The notes below the pieces were generated by a model, which was not told the origin of the DNA, ran no database searches, and saw only the letters and a program-made list of their open reading frames with translations. A DNA stretch of 64,000 nucleotides from Romanomermis culicivorax (taxonomy: Eukaryota; Nematoda; Enoplea; Mermithida; Mermithidae): assembly GCA_963922205.1 (NCBI GenBank), contig CAWUHX010000127.1, positions 496,001 to 560,000 on the forward strand, written 5' to 3'. Position 1 is the stretch's first letter. Each line of letters starts with the position of its first letter. This document shows positions 48,678 to 55,633 of this stretch, one piece after another. The position numbers and the translations under genes are program-made.

Positions 48678-49062
48678 TGTGTTATATATGGTGCTTTTCG
48701 GAATCAGCTCAATGAGATCTATCGATTGGTACCCAACATGACCCATTTAAGACGAAAGACTAAATTTAGTGCAGGACTCTACTGTTTGTGCTCTTATTTA
48801 TTACACACCGCGGCCCGCCGCTGCCGCCCGCCGCTGCCGCCCGCCGCTGCCGCCGCGCCTGTTGGGGGGAGGAAAGTTCGCCTAGCTAATAAAGCTGAAG
48901 CTGCTGCTTCAAGCTTTATATAGCTGGCCTAAATGGAATAAACAATCGATATGAGCAATAAATGATGTGATATATCAACAGAAATTGTGTACTCATTTGC
49001 ACTGATCACAGGATCAGTCCCAGCGCCAGCCGCGGGGAGGCTAGTACACATGTGGCGCCAGT
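48678..49062 (+). mobile_element. candidate 5' LTR plus primer-binding site
   Basis: The sequence begins TGTGTTATATATGG and ends CTAGTACACA (49050), giving TGTGT/ACACA ends. It has an AATAAA and a TTTATATAG region. It is directly followed by TGTGGCGCCAGTAC, resembling a primer-binding site (TGGCGCC). Inside is a tandem CCGCCGCTGCC repeat (48813-48857). No internal retrotransposon genes follow: the Polinton begins here instead. It may be a truncated LTR element. Confidence 0.35.
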
Positions 49063-49096
49063 ACTTTCATAGAAAGTACCCATAATAATTGTTGTT

Positions 49097-49276
49097 TTAC
49101 TTTTTTCTACTATAGTTGTGATCCCAAGTCCAGTCTTTCTTCATCAGCCTTTTTGTTCTTTTCACTGGTGGAGGATCAACACTCAATTCTCTGTATATAC
49201 CTCCCTGAACATATTTACACACAGCATAATGCACAGAATGCATTGGAATTTTCCCACATAAGTTGCAAGGCTCCAT
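49097..49276 (-). CDS. small C2HC zinc-finger-like Polinton protein, 59 aa
   Basis: This short gene lies just after the TBP gene. The 59 residues have a possible zinc site, C4-x2-C7-x8-H16-x3-C20, followed by a basic C-terminal half (KRTKRLMKK). A TATA box (TATAAATAT, from 49319) precedes the ATG by 43 bp, as for the other genes of the element. That is the main reason to believe it is real. The function is unknown. A nucleic-acid-binding role is a guess from the fingers and charge. No break is visible. Confidence 0.5.
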   Translation of the reverse strand: MEPCNLCGKIPMHSVHYAVCKYVQGGIYRELSVDPPPVKRTKRLMKKDWTWDHNYSRKK

Positions 49277-49310
49277 TGCAGAGAATGAATGTTTCAGCTT
49301 TCTATATGAT

Positions 49311-49319
49311 ATATTTATA
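49311..49319 (-). promoter_or_regulatory. TATA box of the 59-aa gene
   Basis: TATAAATAT, 43 bp before the ATG at 49276. Confidence 0.4.
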
Positions 49320-49359
49320 CCGGTGGGTAGTACTGTAATCCAATCATACTAGTACTTAC

Positions 49360-49881
49360 TCAGCAACTTTGAAAACTGACAAGTAACTCTTTGAAGTTCT
49401 TCTGCAGTCCATCATTGGTCTTGGCACCCGTGATAATAATTTTACCTTTGTGAAAAATCAATGCACATATGCCCTGCTTGTTAATTGTATATTTCAGTGC
49501 AGGAAATAATTTGGGAGAATAATCACACTGACCCCTATGAGTGTTATAGAATCCTTCAACATTGATACAGTGATCTAGGGCATATGACCCAACAACATTG
49601 CACATTCTAAATTTCCTGGGTCTTGGTCGATAGCCAAGTTTGAGCAGTATTTCTGCAGCATAATCTATACTTTTCACAGCCTGCTGAGTTGCCTTAATGC
49701 CCACACATACAAGCTTGCCATTTTCATACAATAGTAGACAACATTTTGGATCATTAAGATGCCAAATCAGTGACCTGAATTTTCCCGTTGTCAGGTTAGA
49801 GCCATCCAATTTTTTAGTAAGTGAGTCTAAATTGGGTCGAGAGCCAAGTTCAGCTGTGACAGTAATGTTTTGTACTTCCAT
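49360..49881 (-). CDS. TATA-binding protein (TBP) homologue encoded in the Polinton
   Basis: The 173 residues cover the whole TBP core, two saddle repeats (about 4-84 and 92-171), with no N-terminal extension. Recognisable blocks include FRSLIWHLNDPK, GKLVCVGIKA, KLGYRPRP, NVVGSY, KLFPALKY and GKIIITGAK. Of the four aromatic residues that kink TATA DNA in TBP, three align as Phe (F35, F126, F143). The fourth is Tyr (Y52). The minor-groove Asn is kept in repeat 2 (N95) but appears to be Glu in repeat 1 (E11). The ATG lies 2 bp after the penton gene's stop codon, so the two are probably co-transcribed. The frame is open throughout. It should bind promoter DNA in the nucleus. That it serves the element's own TATA boxes is inference. 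Confidence 0.88.
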   Translation of the reverse strand: MEVQNITVTAELGSRPNLDSLTKKLDGSNLTTGKFRSLIWHLNDPKCCLLLYENGKLVCVGIKATQQAVKSIDYAAEILLKLGYRPRPRKFRMCNVVGSYALDHCINVEGFYNTHRGQCDYSPKLFPALKYTINKQGICALIFHKGKIIITGAKTNDGLQKNFKELLVSFQSC

Positions 49882-49883
49882 TT

Positions 49884-50667
49884 TTAGAATAAACTTCGCT
49901 TTCTAAAGTGTAACTTCACAATTGTTTTACCAGTGACAAATTTTATAGGTTTGTCCTGATCTGTTCTGATTGAAATTTTGATAGAATTGATATCTTTTAC
50001 GAGTAGAGGCAAGTAGTGAGGAGCTATATATATCTTATCTATAATGTCACCAAAAGCTCCCTCTATATTAACGATATGGAGGAGGGGGGCTAAAATATCA
50101 CCAGCAATCTGTTGTTCAATGATGTTACAATAAACATACATAGTTTCGAGACCAGCCTTCATATCAGCAGGGTGTGCAGCAGCAATTTTCAATTTTTCAG
50201 ATGAAGTTGTTTCTAGTTGTGATTTCTCGAAGCCCAACAGATATAGTAAAGGATCACTTAATTTTATGCTCTTGATTCTAGTCAGGTTCACTTTCAGGAC
50301 AACTGCTCTGGCTAATCTCCTGTATGAAAATTCGATAAACTCATTATATTCAACTTTTTCCTGTTCACTCAACAACCTGATGGATTGTTGGATAGCTTCA
50401 ATTAAATCTATTATAGATTCATACCTTGTAGAAGGTACTTTTAGTAATTGCCTAGTATTGGTCTGAAGATCATAAAATTTTATTACACTATCACTAGGTG
50501 TTATATTGAACCATGTGTTTGGGTAGATGAATTCACAAAGTGCACATTCCCATTCACCTTGCAAAAATCAATCTATGAGGCAACCTGATACTAAAATTTG
50601 AAGCGGAGTTACTCGAATCACTCTGAGCATTGCTCGGCAATGTTACATAAAACTGAGAAAAATCCAT
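49884..50667 (-). pseudogene. penton-like minor capsid protein, one frameshift
   Basis: This is a structural protein of the type found beside adenain and the major capsid gene in animal Polintons. I associate it with the penton/minor capsid but am only moderately sure. The N-terminal part starts at the ATG at 50665-50667 (MDFSQFYVTLPSN). It runs into a frameshift near 50562-50570, beside a run of five Ts. The remaining 226 codons (from QGEWECALCEFIYPNTW) follow in another frame. The rest is open to the stop at 49884. A TATA box lies 38 bp before the ATG, overlapping the protease stop codon. TBP follows after 2 bp. The frameshift could be real decay or a base-calling error. Confidence 0.65.
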
Positions 50668-50695
50668 TTTTCAATATGTCATTATGGTAGAAACT

Positions 50696-50705
50696 AACTT
50701 TTATA
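50696..50705 (-). promoter_or_regulatory. TATA box of the penton-like gene
   Basis: TATAAAAGTT, 38 bp upstream of the ATG at 50667. The protease gene's stop codon TAA is formed by bases of this motif. Confidence 0.6.
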
Positions 50706-51195
50706 TTCTGTTGAGCTGTTCAAATAAAAATGCATCATCATATATGGGAGTATTTGTTCTAAAGAGACTGTTGATGAAGCCAGTGACAAATTCATCAGTA
50801 TAGCCTTGTTCCAAACTAGCAGCAATATCTCTCATACTTATACCTCTAACCATCCACACAAGAAAGTATACACATAACTGACCACATAAAGCAGTCAGGT
50901 ACTGTTGAACACATTTGGTATTGCACTTGTAAGAAGTAGATACAGTCTTGATGTAATTCCTAAGCTGTTGAGGTGGTTCCAGGCCATAACTGTCAAAATA
51001 ACAACATGCATGTTTTTTATCAACAAACAGAGCTACCCAGTGTGAACCAGGTTCATCCAGCTTGTCCAGATTTACAACCAATGCTGTGGGTACAGTGTCA
51101 AGAGGTGGTAAACAGTCTATAGGAAATACCCCATTGAAGATTTGTCTGAGAGCTTGATCTCTATTGATCAAGATGAAGATTTCAGAGGTATTCAT
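50701..51195 (-). CDS. adenain-like cysteine protease
   Basis: The 164 residues form a maturation protease of the adenovirus type, used to cleave capsid and core proteins during assembly. The catalytic residues can be placed: H52 (GSHWVALF), D68 (YFDSYG), Q97 or Q98 for the oxyanion hole, and C104 (TALCGQLC). Length and order fit the family. The frame is intact. Its ATG overlaps the end of the capsid gene (ATGA), so the two are probably expressed from one transcript. A weak TATA-like GATAAAAATAG lies about 25-35 bp upstream, inside the capsid gene. Confidence 0.85.
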   Translation of the reverse strand: MNTSEIFILINRDQALRQIFNGVFPIDCLPPLDTVPTALVVNLDKLDEPGSHWVALFVDKKHACCYFDSYGLEPPQQLRNYIKTVSTSYKCNTKCVQQYLTALCGQLCVYFLVWMVRGISMRDIAASLEQGYTDEFVTGFINSLFRTNTPIYDDAFLFEQLNRI

Positions 51196-52489
51196 GCAGT
51201 ATAGTCATTAAAGACGTGTCTATTTTTATCGATCATGATCAAATTGTCAAATTCTGCATAAACAATAACTTCTATACCTGCATCAGGTATCCTATCAGCA
51301 AACGTCAATTCTATACTTGTGGAACCATCTCTAATCAAGTCCCAATGTCCACTATCATCTTCATCAGGTGTAAAATCGAAGGCAAGTAGCACTGTCCATT
51401 TTTAAAATTAAGTCTGCTAATGCCATTCCCTTTGTTATCTTTAGCCATGTCTAGAGTTTCAAAGAGCTGATCATACGCTTGAATATATTTGTTGTTGGCG
51501 AAATCAAGTCTTAATGGAGTCGCTGGAAAAGCTTGACCACCAGAGACAACCTTGACTTCGCTTATACTGTAACATTTAAAATTAAATGGAGATTTTTTTA
51601 TTTCTCCACGATATGCATCCACATCGACGCATGCTATAATTATCCTACGTGGCAACTGACCAGTGAATAGAGTATTCAGAGGTGTAGATTGTGTTGTACT
51701 AGTAATATGAAGATTCACCATTTGGACTCGTCTAAGTGGGGACTTGACTGGTGTCTTTAACATTGCTTTTTCCAGAGCCAATCCAACACTGTCGAGAACT
51801 TCAACTTTCCTGATGAAGAGTTTCATCTGGGAAACTTCCAGTATTGCATTTTCTGCATCACCAGCTGGACACTGTAATACAAACGGATTACTATTGCGAA
51901 TCAATTCCAGTTTGAGATCAGTATTGCTGAGTAAATATCGATCTTGCATTAGAAGATCAAAATGAAGAGGAGCTGTTATTTCAACTGTTTGACCATTTTC
52001 AAAGCACTTTACTCTGTCTTTAAAACCCTGGCAATCAGCAGTATCTATTTTAGGACCTGCTTCCATAGTATACAAAGAAGACTGTAAGTGATTTTTAGCA
52101 TCAAAACCAAAACTTAAATCAGTTTCAAAGAATGCTCTGTAGGCATACTTATCCCCACTATCATGAATAAGACGACCATTCAGGAAGAGCTTCACTTGTC
52201 TGAAAAATGCTTTACCAATCAGATTGATAGGTGCAATTACTGGTGCAGCTCCACCAGCAGGAATTGTCTAAGTAATTTTCAATGTCATGTACAAATAATT
52301 TTTGCTAAGCTGAATCATGTGATAATCTGGGGGTATACGAAATTCGTATGGACCATCATTAGTGATAGGATTTATCAGGTTAACTTCATCCCAGTAGCCT
52401 CGTTTAATTACTACTTGTGTGGGAGGAACAGTAAAAAAGTCCAATTCAGACTTTGTACTAATACTAGAAATTGTATCAATTAGAGCCAT
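51192..52489 (-). pseudogene. major capsid protein (hexon-like), one stop and one frameshift
   Basis: This is the double-jelly-roll major capsid protein of Polintons. It is homologous to the animal proteins annotated as F54H12.2-like. It starts at the ATG at 52487-52489 (MALIDTISS) and spans about 430 codons. Conserved blocks include VPPTQVVIKRGYWDEV, QLSKNYLYM, APINLIGKAFFRQVK, LIHDSGDKYAYRAF and VIVYAEFDNLI. An in-frame TAG lies at 52268-52270. A frameshift lies at about 51390-51405, after LNFKNGQ. Otherwise the reading is continuous. The final codon overlaps the protease ATG. The start overlaps the end of the pX-like gene by 14 bp. As it stands the copy cannot make a full-length capsid protein. 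Confidence 0.85.
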
Positions 52490-52899
52490 GTTTCCTTCTC
52501 TTTTTCTTTGAGAATATATCATTTATCTCAACTTTTATACCTTTTGGTCTAGTCCCCAAGCCTCTCCCAGTCTGCAGCGCATCTCCAGCACTGTGAGCCA
52601 ACTTGGAGAGTGCTGCTCGGCCATGTTCTTCTAGAGACTCTTTAATAGATCGACCTTCCGCTAAATCTCCAGCAATATGTGCACCTGTGGATAGTGCTTG
52701 CTTACCAATATGGCCAGCAGCTGACTTAATAACAGGAATGGCCATTCTGAATAATGATCTAAAGAAGCTTCCTAGACCTCCTCCACGTTGATACGAATGT
52801 GTCTTTGAAGCCTTTGAAACCATAGCCAGTTTGTTCAGCTTGTTCAGTGTAGTACTGAAGCCAAGTTGCATAATCTTCTGGATTGAAGTAATGTCTCAT
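52476..52899 (-). pseudogene. pVI/pX-like minor virion (core) protein, one frameshift
   Basis: A small basic protein with a Gly-rich hinge followed by an amphipathic helix (GGGLGSFFRSLFRMAIPVI), the pattern of Polinton proteins likened to adenovirus pVI/pX. The C-terminus is strongly basic (SKKKRRKHG). The natural start appears to be the ATG at 52897-52899 (MRHYFNPEDYATW). That frame changes near 52795, just before SYQRGGG, so a frameshift separates the N-terminal 35 or so codons from the rest. TATAAAAGTT lies 41 bp before this ATG. Assignment to this family is by sequence character and position beside the capsid gene. Confidence 0.6.
52530..52539 (-). promoter_or_regulatory. TATA box of the major capsid gene
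   Basis: TATAAAAGTTG, 50 bp before the capsid ATG and inside the 3' coding part of the pX-like gene. Confidence 0.6.
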
Positions 52900-52930
52900 C
52901 TTTATAAGTTTACAAAATGCTGCAAATTAC

Positions 52931-52940
52931 AACTTTTATA
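52931..52940 (-). promoter_or_regulatory. TATA box of the pX-like gene
   Basis: TATAAAAGTT, 41 bp before the ATG at 52899. It overlaps the end of the preceding gene. Confidence 0.6.
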
Positions 52941-53646
52941 CTTTTCCAAATTCTAACCATCTAGACCTTGGTGTAATGCTTTTGGGTGCCTTAATTTTTT
53001 TACCATCTATGGGTCCACTCAGGGAAGCAAATGTTTCATTGCTTTCACTTCCAACATTTAGCCTGGACTTATTTACAAAAAGATCTCGAGGCACATTCTC
53101 CTTTAAGAGGTTCTTTACAAACAATTCTGACCCTATTGCTTACTGGCGCCTAGGACCAACTCTCGCCACATCAGAAATCAAATCAACAATGTTGGTTCCA
53201 CTTATTTTGGTGCCTTTCAGAATCATTTCGCCTTTATCCGACCACTCCATGTGTGGATTATCTTTAGCATAATCATATAACATTTTAGCTTGACTATGCC
53301 ACTTTTTTGGTACAATTTTCATAGTTTTTTCATACAGCACATCTTTTCTCGGGGTAACATCAACAGTGCTTTCTGCAGTGTCTGGCTTTTTTTGCTTCGG
53401 TGTTATTTCTTCCAGATCAGGAATAGGGTGTTCTGCAACAGATTCACTAACAGTCAACTCATAAGGTCTGGTTTGATCCTGCCTAGCCTGCCTATATCTG
53501 TGCAACACTTGATTGTATAAGATTATCTTTCTGTCAGAGGGCAATGACTTATTAGTTAAAATGTCATTCATTTCTTTATCCAAAGCAGTCATTACATTAG
53601 CTGCTATATCTTCCCTATGACCAGTGTCATGCGGTACAAGAATCAT
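52936..53646 (-). pseudogene. conserved Polinton protein (MILVPHD family), one in-frame stop
   Basis: A hydrophilic protein of about 236 codons with the opening MILVPHDTGHRED, LYNQVLHRYRQARQ, and GTNIVDLISD further on. It resembles a structural/accessory protein common in animal Polintons and lies beside the core protein gene. I know no biochemical function. An in-frame TAA at 53140-53142 separates the last 68 or so codons. The two parts are in one frame with no other damage. Upstream ATGs at 53662-53664 and 53659-53661 exist, but they sit only 9-12 bp from the TATA box, so the ATG at 53644-53646 is the better start. Confidence 0.6.
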
Positions 53647-53660
53647 TTTATTTGTATGCA

Positions 53661-54005
53661 TCATCTTTTTATAATTGCATCAGCTAGTAATTGTCCAGCT
53701 ATTCCTAAAATTGGTGCCAACAATACAGGCAAAAATCCACCTTTTTGTTCTAGAATGTCTCGTCTTTTGCTGAGACTTGTTTTCTCATCTGCTAATACTC
53801 ATAAATGTCCCTTGTGAGAACTTAATTTATTCAAGATATTTTTGTCAACTTTTATATTGCCTTCAAGGAAGTTGAGTATACATTCACACAAACAACGTAT
53901 CAGTTCAAGATCAGCGGTGCTAATAATAGCTTTACGTTGCTTAGGTTTAGCCTTAGCTAGTACCCTGATGTAATCAATATTATGTCTAAGACGATCACGA
54001 GGCAT
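53661..54005 (-). pseudogene. small conserved Polinton protein, one in-frame stop
   Basis: It starts at the ATG at 54003-54005 (MPRDRLRHN). It has a basic KAKPKQRKAI motif, a cysteine pair (CLCECILNFLEGN), then HKGHL. A TGA at 53799-53801 interrupts. Reading on in the same frame gives a C-terminal part with QKGGFLPVLLAPILGIAG, a hydrophobic tail usual for this small protein in animal Polintons. It ends at 53661-53663. A CGA-to-TGA change would explain the stop. Function unknown. TATAAAAATT lies 36 bp upstream. Confidence 0.6.
53664..53673 (-). promoter_or_regulatory. TATA box of the MILVPHD-family gene
   Basis: TATAAAAAGA, 27 bp before the ATG at 53646, overlapping the 3' end of the upstream gene. 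Confidence 0.45.
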
Positions 54006-54031
54006 TTTGACTATACAACTGAAAAATAGAC

Positions 54032-54041
54032 AATTTTTATA
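54032..54041 (-). promoter_or_regulatory. TATA box of the small conserved protein gene
   Basis: TATAAAAATT, 36 bp before the ATG at 54005, overlapping the end of the ATPase gene. Confidence 0.55.
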
Positions 54042-54660
54042 CTTTTGGCACATATATCGTGGAAAATTTTGAGAAAATATCAGCTCTGAGTCTAAGTTTA
54101 TCGGGTGTTGCTTGAGAAAGATCAATAATTATATAACTATATGGTTTAAATGTGGCATCTTCAAAAGACTCGAGAAAGTACTTTACTTTATCAGGAAACA
54201 ACTGTCTTGCCAAAGTTTTTACTTGGTGCCTATCTGCAGGATTTTTCATCAAAACAAGGTACTCTGCATTTATTCTAGATGTTCTTAGACCCTCGAAGAA
54301 AACATTTTGAACAATGTGTATCACAGACACATTCATGTGATGACATCCACAAGTATAAAGAATGTCGAGATGCTTATTTTTTGCCATTTCCTGCATCAGA
54401 TCATCTAGTATAACAAGTTGGGGTGCAGGACTGAGCTCTCTTATCAAGTTCATGTCAGGTGATCCCCGATAGAAGTTGACTCTGCCAGACAAGTCATTGT
54501 AGACTGGCTGCTTCTCACTAAAGAACCAGTGAATATGTTCAGGAACTGGTTCAATCAAGTACTTCACATTTAGTACTAAATTCTTTACAAAGGTTGTTTT
54601 ACCCGCTTTTGTAGGGCCAGCAACAATACATGTAAAGGGGTGATTAAATTTTATAGCCAT
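54037..54660 (-). CDS. genome-packaging ATPase (FtsK/HerA, A32-like)
   Basis: This P-loop ATPase drives DNA into the capsid in Polintons and related viruses. The 207 residues from the ATG at 54658-54660 (MAIKFNHPF) show Walker A GPTKAGKT (residues 15-22), Walker B LVILDDLM, and a downstream VIHIVQN sensor-like stretch. An ATG nine codons upstream would lie within the TATA box, so the downstream one is chosen. The frame is intact. It ends next to the next gene's TATA box. Confidence 0.88.
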   Translation of the reverse strand: MAIKFNHPFTCIVAGPTKAGKTTFVKNLVLNVKYLIEPVPEHIHWFFSEKQPVYNDLSGRVNFYRGSPDMNLIRELSPAPQLVILDDLMQEMAKNKHLDILYTCGCHHMNVSVIHIVQNVFFEGLRTSRINAEYLVLMKNPADRHQVKTLARQLFPDKVKYFLESFEDATFKPYSYIIIDLSQATPDKLRLRADIFSKFSTIYVPKV

Positions 54661-54685
54661 GTTTTTTTTTCTTCTATAGATTCTC

Positions 54686-54695
54686 AACTTTTATA
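54686..54695 (-). promoter_or_regulatory. TATA box of the ATPase gene
   Basis: TATAAAAGTT, 35 bp before the ATG at 54660. Confidence 0.6.
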
Positions 54696-54800
54696 ACATG
54701 CAACATACTGGAAATACCAGCAATTGTGCTTTGATTTTTTTTTTAATTTTTTTCTTGTATTAATTTTTTATTACAATATTTACTCACAATTATTACAATA

Positions 54801-55064
54801 TTAATAGGGTATATCTATACCTTCATCATCATATTTTTGTACAGCCTCTGGAGTAAGATTCATCCAGATCTCAAAAAGAAGGGGTCCAGCACTGCAGGTT
54901 TTCATCAAACCCTCTAGTGCCTTGGCAAAATGCCAAAACCCAGTTAGTTTTCTCTTACCCGTACGATGATCCAGCTCATTGGCCACTTTAGCCAAAATCT
55001 TCCATTCACGCTTGTAGCCATCATTTATTCGATCCCAAAAAATATGAGGCATATCTGGCCACAT
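54801..55064 (-). CDS. unknown Polinton protein, 87 aa or longer
   Basis: An open frame from MWPDMPHIFWDRINDGYKRE to the stop at 54801. It is rich in aromatic residues and Lys and has no motif I recognise. It occupies a gene slot in the element. The frame stays open a further 18 codons upstream without an ATG. A possible start in another frame (ATG at 55132-55134) lies 73 bp below a TATATAAGTT box (55198-55207). A frameshift near 55085 could therefore have removed the true N-terminus. Whether it is full length is unresolved. Confidence 0.45.
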   Translation of the reverse strand: MWPDMPHIFWDRINDGYKREWKILAKVANELDHRTGKRKLTGFWHFAKALEGLMKTCSAGPLLFEIWMNLTPEAVQKYDDEGIDIPY

Positions 55065-55197
55065 CTTTTTGAGTATAAGGTCTTTTGAGAAAAGTGCCCA
55101 TACTCAGTGATACATTTAAAAAAATACCTTCCATTTTGAAAAAGTGACTAAACTGTAGAAGGAAAAGTTTTAAGACTGAAGACTAAGGATAATTTAC

Positions 55198-55207
55198 AAC
55201 TTATATA
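55198..55207 (-). promoter_or_regulatory. TATA box for the 87-aa gene
   Basis: TATATAAGTT, of the same type as the other boxes but further from the candidate start (73 bp to the ATG at 55134). Confidence 0.35.
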
Positions 55208-55246
55208 CATGAAAAATGTTACAGAATACTTGGAAATCACATTTCA

Positions 55247-55522
55247 CTAGTTTACTGTAGGCTTCAAGATGAGTGCCTGTCTATCAGCTAGCTGTTTTTT
55301 TACTACAGCGGTGCCAGCTTCCTGCAATGCCTTATTGTATTCTAGACATTTTGGGCACATTTCAATGGTAAAGAATGTTTTGCCCTGAGACAACTGGAAA
55401 CACTCCCGTTCAGAGCTATTCTTTTGGCAAAAATAACACAGTTTGATCATTAAGGGATACATGGCTCTTGGCAAGTTTCGAGCGCAGAGTTCAATAGGAG
55501 CTTTAACTTTTTTCGACTCCAT
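55247..55522 (-). CDS. zinc-ribbon-like Polinton protein, 91 aa
   Basis: The 91 residues contain C29-x2-C32 and C56-x2-C59 separated by 23 residues, a zinc-ribbon-like arrangement, with extra cysteines at 13 and 41. The C-terminal third is predicted helical and charged (QEAGTAVVKKQLADRQ). I do not recognise the family. Zinc ribbons are common in transcription factors such as TFIIB and TFIIS. Together with the TBP gene this hints at a role in the element's transcription, but that is inference. The frame is intact and has a TATATAAGC box 45 bp upstream. Confidence 0.55.
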   Translation of the reverse strand: MESKKVKAPIELCARNLPRAMYPLMIKLCYFCQKNSSERECFQLSQGKTFFTIEMCPKCLEYNKALQEAGTAVVKKQLADRQALILKPTVN

Positions 55523-55555
55523 TCTAGTTAATCAAATGATTAAAATAATTTTGAA

Positions 55556-55567
55556 GTTGCTTATATA
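55556..55567 (-). promoter_or_regulatory. TATA box of the zinc-ribbon gene
   Basis: TATATAAGCAAC, 45 bp before the ATG at 55522. Confidence 0.5.
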
Positions 55568-55633
55568 CTGAAATGTCAGGCACAGGTAAAAATTTTTAGA
55601 CCTGCAAGTCATTGTTTAGTTTTCCTACTGTAG

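Noticed and set aside
51335-53801. Reassigned stop codons in the Polinton to explain the in-frame stops
   Set aside because: The interrupting codons are TAG, TAA and TGA in different genes, and frameshifts occur too. Ordinary decay is simpler.
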